A stretch of DNA of 5,147 bases from Paracoccaceae bacterium (GTDB taxonomy: Bacteria > Pseudomonadota > Alphaproteobacteria > Rhodobacterales > Rhodobacteraceae). Positions 1 through 5,027 of the stretch are shown one piece after another (the stretch's first letter is position 1; each line of letters starts with the position of its first letter). A program made the position numbers and the translations under genes. A model generated the notes under the pieces. That model was not told where the DNA came from. It did not search any database and saw only the letters and a list, made by a program, of their open reading frames with translations. The stretch is taken from positions 1 through 5,147 of the forward strand of contig SKMI01000070.1 of NCBI GenBank assembly GCA_007121115.1, given 5' to 3'.

Positions 1-531
1 GCCCGCAAGCACGGTGTCCAGGGACGGCGTCAATGGCGCAAGGTGCATCTGGCCATGGACACCGCCACCTCCGACATCCGCGCAGTCGAGTTCACCCCTA
101 GCCGGGACGGCGACAGCCCCGTCCTGCCGGACCTGCTCGACCAGATCCCCCAGGACGAAGACATCGGCACCGTGACGGCCGACGGCGCCTACGACACCCG
201 CCGCTGCCACAATGCCATCATCGCGCGAGGCGGCACGCCAATCATCCCGATCCGGAAGAACGGCCGGCCGTGGAAAGATGACTGCCCAGCTGCCCGGGCG
301 CGCAACGAAACCCTGCGCGCCACGCGCCACTACGACCGGGCCTTCTGGAAGCGATGGACAGGGTACCACGCCCGCAGTCGCGCCGAGGCCAAGATGCGAG
401 GCCTCAAGACCTTCGGTGAGCGCATCGCCGCAAGAGATCCCGACCGCCAAACCGCCGAAATCCACATCCGCGTAGCCCTCATGAACCGCTTCAACGCCCT
501 CGACACCGCCGAGATCGTCCGCGTGCCTCGA
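1..531 (+). CDS. IS5-family transposase, C-terminal part, apparent loss of stop codon
   Basis: The frame is open from base 1, so the protein starts outside the window; the GTG at 43 is internal. It opens with RKHGVQGRRQWRKVHLAMD, the stretch that follows the first catalytic Asp in IS5-type DDE transposases. The second Asp is visible in VTADGAYDT (Asp codon 181-183) and the Glu in RSRAEAKMRGLK (Glu codon 385-387). The element-like reading ends with the MNRF-containing C-terminus near 481-528. No stop follows: codon 529-531 is CGA, one transition from TGA, and the frame stays open to TGA at 952-954, far past the IS end at 585. The chimeric tail of about 140 residues is unlike a transposase. Catalysis of cut-and-paste transposition is known for the family. 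Whether this copy is active cannot be judged. The family call is secure; the stop-loss reading is inferred from the IS boundary. Confidence 0.85.
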
Positions 532-585
532 CCCTCAAGGGGAAAGGGGAAGCCCCGCCTCAGGCCACCTTTCTGCAACAACGCC
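1..585 (+). mobile_element. IS5-family insertion sequence, 3' part (left end outside window)
   Basis: The stretch encodes the C-terminal part of an IS5-type DDE transposase and ends in TTCTGCAACAACGCC at 571-585. In IS elements of this group the terminal inverted repeat, read inward, begins with a GGCGTTGTTGCAGA-type sequence, so 585 is the likely right end. The boundary could be off by one or two bases. The left inverted repeat and the first part of the transposase lie upstream of the window, so neither a target-site duplication nor the pairing of the two ends can be checked. Short G-rich/C-rich inverted repeats at 532-556 lie between the expected transposase end and the terminal repeat. Confidence 0.8.
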
Positions 586-950
586 GTTCCGGGCCGGGAC
601 CTGCGCGAATGCGCTTTTCATCACTCCCGCCGTCCCCGGAACCAGGTACGGGCGTCCAGCAAAATCCGAAACGCCGGTGCGGGCACCCCGCCCCGCGACC
701 CGGAAGCGCGATTCACCGGGCGTCCGCCGCCTTCTTGTGGCAGCAGCAGATGGGATGGCAGTGCCACCGGGGATAGCGCCCCGGGGCGGGGTGCTTTCGG
801 ACGCGCGGTCGTATATGTCCAGCGCCTGGTGGATGGCCATTTGTCCGGGGCTGGCGAACTGCCCGGCCGTGGCGGGGTGAACCTGCTTGAAGACAGATCG
901 CGCAACCAGTTTGACGCCAAACCGAAGACCAACCGAAGAAGGCAAGACCC
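586..950. other. Gene-free stretch between IS end and ridA pair; possible regulator relic on minus strand
   Basis: No reading frame here has a convincing start, ribosome binding site and family-like sequence. Several frames are open simply because the DNA is GC-rich. On the minus strand, 840 down to about 745 reads MAIHQALDIYDR, then GAIPGGTAIPS. This resembles the start of a GntR-type winged-helix domain (pattern YDRLRxxIxxGxxxPGTxLPS), but the helix-turn-helix that should follow is not recognisable. It could be the decayed 5' end of a regulator once divergent from the ridA pair, or chance. The promoter of the ridA pair should also lie here; I see no good -35/-10 pair. A purine-rich GAAGAAGG at 935-942, 8 bases before the ATG at 951, is the ribosome binding site. 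Confidence 0.3.
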
Positions 951-1322
951 ATGATCACACGCAGCCATACCGAAACCATGGACGGCGCTCATCGCGCGCT
1001 CTTGTGCGCAAGCGGCCCGTGGGTCCATTTCACCGGAGTGCAGCCCGGCAATCTGGACGGCGACATCAAGGCCCAGGCAAGCGATGTCCTGACCCGGCTG
1101 GAGGCGCTGATGGCCGATGCGGGCGTGGCGCAAAGGGATCTCTTCACCGTGACCATCTGGCTGAAGGACATGCGCTATTTCTCGGGGCTGAATGCGGTCT
1201 GGAATGGCTGGGTGGACAGCGCCGACCCGCCCGCGCGCACCTGCGTTTCGGGCGAGCTATACCGCCCGGACCTGCTGCTGGAAATCGTGGCGGTCGCCTA
1301 TCGCGCGGAGCCTGCGGCATGA
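951..1322 (+). CDS. RidA/YjgF-family protein 1 (Arg and Glu signature retained)
   Basis: A 123-residue protein of the usual length for the RidA (YjgF/YER057c/UK114) family of cytosolic trimers. In characterised members these hydrolyse reactive enamine/imine intermediates to ketoacids and ammonia. Visible hallmarks are VHFTGVQPG near residues 25-33, DLFTVTIWLKDMRYF at 63-77, NAVWNGWVD at 81-89 and PPARTCV at 93-99. Arg96 corresponds to the substrate-binding Arg105 of E. coli RidA, and Glu111 (LLLEIVAVA) to Glu120, with the same 15-residue spacing. This copy could therefore be a true imine deaminase. ATG 951 is chosen because GAAGAAGG lies 8 bases upstream; Met10 (978) is a less likely start. 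It is translationally coupled to the next RidA gene through a 4-bp ATGA overlap. The exact subfamily and substrate are unknown. Confidence 0.88.
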   Translation: MITRSHTETMDGAHRALLCASGPWVHFTGVQPGNLDGDIKAQASDVLTRLEALMADAGVAQRDLFTVTIWLKDMRYFSGLNAVWNGWVDSADPPARTCVSGELYRPDLLLEIVAVAYRAEPAA

Positions 1323-1717
1323 GCATTCAGAAATCCGGACGCATCGACGGGTTGGGGCCGAAGATCTTCCTCGGCTCGGCGGCGGGGGACATGGCATCGG
1401 TCTGCCTGACAGCCCCGGACAGGGGCGCCGATTTCGTCGGCCAGACCCGCGATATCCTGGCCGTGATCGACGACCTGCTGGCCGAAATGGGCAGCAGCCA
1501 TGACCAGATCGTGGCGGTGCAGCTCTGGCTGGCCGACATCGCGGACTGGCCCGCATTCGTGCCGCTCTGGAACGCCTGGATCGATCCGGAAGCCCCGCCG
1601 GGGCTGTCGGTGGTGGAAATGGCGGCCTCGCGCCGCGACTCGCTTCTGGAAATCCGCGCCTGGGCCACGCGCAACCCCGGTCAGGCGGCACAGCTGCCGG
1701 ATCAGGCCGCAGAATGA
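1319..1717 (+). CDS. RidA/YjgF-family protein 2, lacking the catalytic Arg
   Basis: A 132-residue RidA-fold protein that aligns without gaps to the preceding gene product over its core: IVAVQLWLADIADWPAFVPLWNAWID at residues 64-89 matches the family's strand-helix signature. The position equivalent to E. coli RidA Arg105 is Leu96 (PPGLSVV against PPARTCV in the neighbour; codon CTG at 1604-1606), while Glu111 is kept. Without the Arg the classical carboxylate-binding and deaminase chemistry is not expected. It could be a partner subunit, a binder of another ligand, or an enzyme with different chemistry. The start at 1319 overlaps the stop of the first gene (ATGA), and GGAG at 1307-1310 gives an 8-base spacing. 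The same frame is open upstream to 887, but that extension is antisense-like filler and lies over the first ridA gene. The last 15 residues, after the RAWA strand, are an Ala/Gln-rich tail. Confidence 0.82.
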   Translation: MSIQKSGRIDGLGPKIFLGSAAGDMASVCLTAPDRGADFVGQTRDILAVIDDLLAEMGSSHDQIVAVQLWLADIADWPAFVPLWNAWIDPEAPPGLSVVEMAASRRDSLLEIRAWATRNPGQAAQLPDQAAE

Positions 1718-1938
1718 CCCTGGGACACGCGCTTTCTGATGCTTCTGAACCTGTTTGACACCACGGTGTAATGGTGCGGTCCTTTCGCAGGAATGGAAGG
1801 AAGCATGATGGGACAGGTTCGTGACGAGAACGCCACGACCACGCGCGCGCTCGGGGCTCTACAACAACGCCGTGTGCGACGGCCGATGCACTGCCAGGAC
1901 GGAGATCCGGATCAAGCCCATGCAGGGCAAGGTCCCGG
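1718..1938. other. Convergent spacer between ridA pair and lysR
   Basis: This 221-base stretch separates the 3' ends of the ridA pair (+) and lysR (-). I see no stem followed by a T-run on either strand, so no intrinsic terminator can be called. Small symmetric elements are present: ACACCACGGTGT at 1758-1769 and the palindrome GATCCGGATC at 1904-1913. A perfect TTGACA at 1755-1760 has no matching -10. Frame 3 from 1821 is open and contains RSGLYNNAVCDG and EIRIKPMQGKVPATH, which look protein-like, but I cannot assign a family. It has no ribosome binding site and runs on into the antisense of lysR. An IS-end-like sequence lies at 1858-1873. Confidence 0.4.
1858..1873 (+). repeat. 16-base near-copy of the IS right end
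   Basis: TCTACAACAACGCCGT at 1858-1873 matches TCTGCAACAACGCCGT at 572-587 in 15 of 16 positions, in the same orientation. The match covers the last 14 bases of the insertion sequence plus two bases of flank. Sequence upstream (GC-rich, no transposase similarity) does not match the IS interior, so at most a terminal scrap could remain. Chance cannot be excluded. Confidence 0.3.
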
Positions 1939-2826
1939 CTACGCATCATCGGAAAACGAAGACTTCAGCCAGTCCTCGAACAGCTCTGTTTCCGGCTTGC
2001 GCGGCCTGAGGGACTTTGGCCGGGCGAGATAATGTGATTGCGAGAACGGAAACGGGTCGCCGATCATGCCGATCTCATGATGCCCCCGGGCCGCTTGGCG
2101 GGCAAACCGTGTCAGGATCGTCGCGCAACCGGCGTTTGCCATCACAAGTGCAAGGGCGGCCATGCTGGTATCGACCGAATAGGCCGGTGCGGTGTCCGGC
2201 GGCTCGAGTCCGGCGGCGGTGAAGTAGCGCGTCCAGGTGTCGTCATATCCAAGGATGTATATGAGTGGTTGATCCCTGAGGTCGCTTGCGCCGCCTATGG
2301 TCTCGATCCTTTGACGGCTGGCCACCGGGGTGATCGTTTCGGTGGATATGACCTCGCTCGGTCCGTCGAATTCTTCGCTCCGCCCCAGTCGCAGATCGAC
2401 GTCGATATCTTCGTCAGCGGCGGAATGTGCCCAGATCGTCGACACAAGCCGCACGTTGATGCTGGGATACTGCGCCTTGAAATCCGGCAGGTGCGTCGCC
2501 AGCCAAAGCGCCGCGGTCGATATCGGTGCGCGCACGGTGATGCGCCTCTCATCCTCCATGCCGAAAAGATTGGTTGTCGCGGCACGGATGTCCCCCAGGG
2601 CCTGTCCGACCGAGAGCAGATAGGCCTCGCCCTCCGAGGTCAGGTGCAGATGGCGGGCCTGGCGAACGAACAACTGGCATTTCAGCGCCGCCTCCAGTGA
2701 CCGGATGTGCAGGCTGACGGCTGTTTGTGTCAGCCCCAGCTCCTTGCCCGCCAGGGTGAAATTCTGCAGCCTCGCTGCGGCTTCAAAAGTCCTGAGCCAG
2801 ACCAGATTGGGAAGGCGAGAGGGCAT
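1939..2826 (-). CDS. LysR-family transcriptional regulator, GcvA-like
   Basis: A 295-residue protein, the normal length for a LysR-type regulator. The N-terminal winged helix-turn-helix is clear: LPNLVWLRTFEAAARLQNFT at residues 5-24, recognition helix in GLTQTAVSLHIRSLE at 31-45, and LFVRQARHLHLTSEGEAYL at 52-70 leading into the linker helix. The effector-binding, periplasmic-binding-protein-like part spans about 95-295, with VRAPISTAALWLATHLPDF at 98-116. The opening and this effector-domain start resemble the GcvA/AmpR branch. The start ATG (2826-2824) is preceded by a weak GGTGGT and sits next to an ACCAA-N6-TTGGT dyad, which suggests autoregulation. It is divergent from the aldolase-dioxygenase operon, the classical arrangement for a LysR activator and its target. 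The co-inducer is unknown. A further role in controlling the ridA pair is possible but not shown. Confidence 0.93.
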   Translation of the reverse strand: MPSRLPNLVWLRTFEAAARLQNFTLAGKELGLTQTAVSLHIRSLEAALKCQLFVRQARHLHLTSEGEAYLLSVGQALGDIRAATTNLFGMEDERRITVRAPISTAALWLATHLPDFKAQYPSINVRLVSTIWAHSAADEDIDVDLRLGRSEEFDGPSEVISTETITPVASRQRIETIGGASDLRDQPLIYILGYDDTWTRYFTAAGLEPPDTAPAYSVDTSMAALALVMANAGCATILTRFARQAARGHHEIGMIGDPFPFSQSHYLARPKSLRPRKPETELFEDWLKSSFSDDA

Positions 2827-2831
2827 TTACC

Positions 2832-2847
2832 ACCAAGAAATTTTGGT
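2832..2847. promoter_or_regulatory. Inverted repeat ACCAA-N6-TTGGT just upstream of lysR
   Basis: Five-base perfect arms at 2832-2836 and 2843-2847 flank a 6-base AT-rich spacer. The dyad lies only 6 bases upstream of the lysR start codon and would overlap its ribosome binding region or early transcript. Binding there would be expected to repress lysR. No direct evidence links it to a particular protein. Confidence 0.4.
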
Positions 2848-2848
2848 C

Positions 2849-2869
2849 ATGATTGCCGTTTAATATCAT
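2849..2869. promoter_or_regulatory. LysR-type binding box ATGAT-N11-ATCAT
   Basis: Perfect 5-base arms, ATGAT at 2849-2853 and ATCAT at 2865-2869, are separated by exactly 11 bases. This is the T-N11-A dyad known for LysR-family regulators, in the gap between a lysR gene and its divergent neighbour. The divergent regulator is the obvious candidate to bind it. Confidence 0.65.
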
Positions 2870-2918
2870 TTTACGCAAGGCGGATGCTGCTGCATACCGC
2901 CCGTAGGGACGGTCGCAG

Positions 2919-2939
2919 CCTGCGTGAGAACCTGCGTGA
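2919..2939. repeat. Direct repeat CCTGCGTGA, two copies 12 bases apart
   Basis: CCTGCGTGA occurs at 2919-2927 and again at 2931-2939, about 50 bases before the aldolase start codon. The 12-base period is close to one helical turn, so a protein could contact both copies from one side. It could also be chance in GC-rich DNA. Confidence 0.35.
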
Positions 2940-2986
2940 TCAAAATAGCGCCACCCAGGTCAGGCCCGGCCAGAAAAGGAAACGCC

Positions 2987-3739
2987 ATGAGCCTTGATAC
3001 CGCGCAGAACATGAGCCACTGGCAGGAACGCACCGAGCTTGCCGCCGCCTTTCGATGGACCGCGCGGCTGAACATGCACGAGGCGGTGGCGAACCATTTC
3101 AGCCTCGCGGTCAACGCGGATGGCTCGCAGTTCCTGATCAACCCCAATCAGGCGCATTTCGCGCGCATCCGGGCATCCGAGCTTCTGCTGCTGGACGCCA
3201 ATGACCCGGATGTGCTTGACTGGCCCGATGCGCCGGACCCCACGGCCTGGGGTCTGCACGGCTCCGTCCACCGGCGCTGTCCGCACGCGCGCTGCGTGAT
3301 GCATGCGCATTCGATCTTTTCAACCGTGCTTGCCTCGCTCGCGGACAGCACCCTGCCGCCGATCGATCAGAACACCGCCACTTTCTACAACCGCGTGGTG
3401 ATCGACGAGCAGTTCGGCGGGTTGGCGTTCGAGGAGGAGGGCGAGCGCTGCGCCGCCATGCTGACCGATCCGTCGAAAAAGGTGATGGTAATGGGCAATC
3501 ATGGCGTTCTGGTGCTGGGCGACAGTGTCGCCGATGCGTTCAACCGGCTCTATTATTTCGAACGCGCGGCCGAGACCTATATCCGCGCCCTGCAAACCGG
3601 ACAGCCGCTGCGCGTGATTCCGCCCGAGATCGCCGAGAGGACAGCCCGCGAGCTTGAGGATTACCCGGGCCAGGCCGAGGCGCACCTTGGCGCAATCCGC
3701 GCGATCCTCGATCACGAAAACGCCGACTACGCCACCTGA
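2987..3739 (+). CDS. Class II aldolase/adducin-family protein, non-canonical
   Basis: A 250-residue cytosolic protein with the class II aldolase/adducin fold. Metal-ligand histidines are visible as MHAHS (His106, His108) and NHGVLVLGDSVADAFNRLYYFE (His172), preceded by the helix GLHGSVHRRCPHARCV at 89-104. In L-fuculose-1-phosphate aldolase a catalytic Glu stands in SEWRFH; here the matching segment is TAWGLH with Ala87, so the classical aldol mechanism may not apply. The phosphate-binding GNxS segment is also altered (ANHFSL, 35-40). Such changes are common in adducin-like members, whose reactions are mostly unassigned. ATG 2987 is preferred because AAGGA lies 6 bases upstream; the frame is open to 2924 but those codons do not look family-like. 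It is the first gene of an operon with the dioxygenase, 64 bases downstream, and diverges from lysR. Confidence 0.87.
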   Translation: MSLDTAQNMSHWQERTELAAAFRWTARLNMHEAVANHFSLAVNADGSQFLINPNQAHFARIRASELLLLDANDPDVLDWPDAPDPTAWGLHGSVHRRCPHARCVMHAHSIFSTVLASLADSTLPPIDQNTATFYNRVVIDEQFGGLAFEEEGERCAAMLTDPSKKVMVMGNHGVLVLGDSVADAFNRLYYFERAAETYIRALQTGQPLRVIPPEIAERTARELEDYPGQAEAHLGAIRAILDHENADYAT

Positions 3740-3753
3740 ATCCCGGAACCAGA

Positions 3754-3793
3754 CCCCCCAACCCGAAGCCCCGAACCCAAAGCCCCGAAACCC
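3754..3793 (-). other. G-quadruplex-capable spacer between aldolase and dioxygenase genes
   Basis: On + there are six C-tracts of 3-6 bases (3754-3759, 3762-3764, 3769-3772, 3776-3778, 3783-3786, 3791-3793) with loops of 2, 4, 3, 4 and 4 bases. The minus strand therefore carries six G-tracts with short loops, more than enough for an intramolecular G-quadruplex. Part of the stretch is a 14-base tandem repeat: AAGCCCCGAA at 3766-3775 and again at 3780-3789. It fills most of the 64-base intergenic gap, ending about 10 bases before the dioxygenase start codon. The G-rich strand is the template strand for the operon. Confidence 0.6.
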
Positions 3794-3803
3794 GAGCGAG
3801 AAG

Positions 3804-5027
3804 ATGACCCAGATCACCCTGAGCAACACCGGCCTGACGGTTCCGCTTTCGGCGGGCGAGGCCTATTTCAATTACTGCTGGCTGCGCGATGCCTGCCCCA
3901 GCTGCATCGACAACCAGACCCGCGAACGCGTCTTCGACGTTGCCTCCTTGCCGGAACTTCCCCGCGCGCGCGCCGCGTGGCTGGACAGCGACGCGGTTGT
4001 GATCGACTGGCAGGGCGAAAGCCACGTCAGCCACATACCGCTGTCGCTGCTGGAGACCTTTGCCGCCCGCGGTCGCGCCGAAGACCCCGCTGACCTGCCG
4101 CCGAAGCTGTGGCACGCGGATCGCGCGCGGTACTTCACCCGTGTGCCCCAACAGGCCGTTCTGAGCGATCCGGACGCCCGCGCGCGCCTGACCCGCGCCC
4201 TGATCGAAGACGGAATCGCCATCGTCACCGATATGGCAGCCGACAAGGACAGCCTGCCGCGCCTGGTCAACGCAATCGGACCGATCACGCCCTCGGCCGA
4301 AGGGCTGTTCTTTGACGTCCGGGTCGAGATCGCGCCGACGAATCTGGCCTTCACCGCTGGCCCGCTGGAAATGCACACCGATCTGCCGGGGGAAGAGGCC
4401 GCCCCCGGCGTGCAATTCCTGCATTGCCTTGAAAACACCGTCGAAGGGGGGCTTTCGCTGTTCCTGGACGGCGCTGCCGTGGCCGAAGCCCTGCGCGAGG
4501 AGGACCCCGAGGCCTTTCGCCTGCTGGCCAGCTACAAGATCCCGTTCTTCTATCGTCACGACAACTGGGATTATCGCGCCCATCAGCGCGTGATCGAAAC
4601 CGATCCGGAGGGGCGCGTCACCGGCGTCACCATTTCCCAGCACCTTCAGGATGCGCTGGACCTGCCGCAGGACATGCTGGACAGCTACTACCCGGCCTAC
4701 ATCAGGTTTCTGAAGATGATGCAGGAGCCGCGTTTCCTTGTGCGCTTCCGGTCCGAGGCCGGCAATTGCGTGATCTTCGACAATCACCGGATCGTGCACG
4801 GCCGCGAAGGGTATGTCGCCGACAGCGGAAAACGTCATCTGCGCGGCTGCTACACCGACCGGGGCGCCTTGCGTTCGACCTATCGTGTCCTGGCGAAACA
4901 GGGCCATTCGGGCCTCAGCCAAGCCGAAAACGCGTTCCCGGACATGGAGAACCGCTTCCAGGCCTCGCCCGAAACGGCGAACGACCCCGCGCCGGTGACG
5001 CAGAATGCGGCTCAGGCGCAAAATTAG
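3804..5027 (+). CDS. Gamma-butyrobetaine hydroxylase-like Fe(II)/2-oxoglutarate dioxygenase
   Basis: A 407-residue TauD-superfamily oxygenase with the two-domain layout of gamma-butyrobetaine and trimethyllysine hydroxylases. The small N-terminal domain (about 5-85) has WLRDACPSC (Cys31, Cys34) and SHVSH (His74 or His77), matching the zinc site of that family. The catalytic jelly-roll has the iron ligands HTD (His191, Asp193) and distal His332 in DNHRIVHGRE, with Arg344 twelve residues on as the likely 2-oxoglutarate-binding Arg. LHCLENTVEGGLSLFLDG (206-223) is also typical. It should hydroxylate a small, probably quaternary-amine or related substrate; carnitine-pathway and trimethylaminoethylphosphonate hydroxylases are known relatives, so substrate is open. 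ATG 3804 follows a weak GAGCGAGAAG. The last 25 or so residues form an Ala/Gln/Pro-rich tail. It is probably co-transcribed with the aldolase-like gene, and its stop overlaps that of the convergent gene. Confidence 0.88.
   Translation: MTQITLSNTGLTVPLSAGEAYFNYCWLRDACPSCIDNQTRERVFDVASLPELPRARAAWLDSDAVVIDWQGESHVSHIPLSLLETFAARGRAEDPADLPPKLWHADRARYFTRVPQQAVLSDPDARARLTRALIEDGIAIVTDMAADKDSLPRLVNAIGPITPSAEGLFFDVRVEIAPTNLAFTAGPLEMHTDLPGEEAAPGVQFLHCLENTVEGGLSLFLDGAAVAEALREEDPEAFRLLASYKIPFFYRHDNWDYRAHQRVIETDPEGRVTGVTISQHLQDALDLPQDMLDSYYPAYIRFLKMMQEPRFLVRFRSEAGNCVIFDNHRIVHGREGYVADSGKRHLRGCYTDRGALRSTYRVLAKQGHSGLSQAENAFPDMENRFQASPETANDPAPVTQNAAQAQN

Larger units (their letters stand above)
2827..2986. promoter_or_regulatory. 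Divergent lysR / aldolase operon control region
   Basis: This 160-base intergenic region is AT-rich at its lysR side (2836-2875), unlike the rest of the window. It holds two inverted repeats and a 9-base direct repeat (separate entries). A TATCAT at 2864-2869 is a 5/6 match to a -10 element for rightward transcription, with only a poor -35 (TTTTGG, 2841-2846) at 17-base spacing. A weak -35 is what one expects of an activator-dependent promoter. AAGGA at 2976-2980, 6 bases before ATG 2987, is the ribosome binding site of the aldolase-like gene. Transcription start sites are not determinable from the sequence. Confidence 0.65.

Noticed and set aside
887..1318. Upstream extension of the second RidA frame
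   Set aside because: The extra 144 codons lie over the first ridA gene in another frame and are Arg/Gly-rich. ATG 1319 with GGAG 8 bases upstream gives a family-length protein.
1755..1783. TTGACA as a -35 promoter element after the ridA pair
   Set aside because: No -10-like hexamer occurs at 16-18 bases, and no gene follows on this strand.
2038..2700. 220-codon + frame opposite lysR
   Set aside because: It is the antisense shadow of a clear LysR-family gene and has no recognisable motif.
2924..2986. Longer start for the aldolase-like protein
   Set aside because: The upstream residues are Arg/Pro-rich and not family-like, and the only good ribosome binding site precedes 2987.
3654..3803. 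Longer start for the dioxygenase
   Set aside because: The added 50 residues overlap the end of the aldolase-like gene and read through the C-rich repeat (PNPKPRNPSEK). The family N-terminus fits ATG 3804.
3540..5021. 493-codon open frame on the minus strand
   Set aside because: It is antisense to the aldolase-like and dioxygenase genes, both of which show clear family motifs. Its translation is Arg/Gly/Val-rich with no recognisable domain, a common artefact opposite GC-rich genes.
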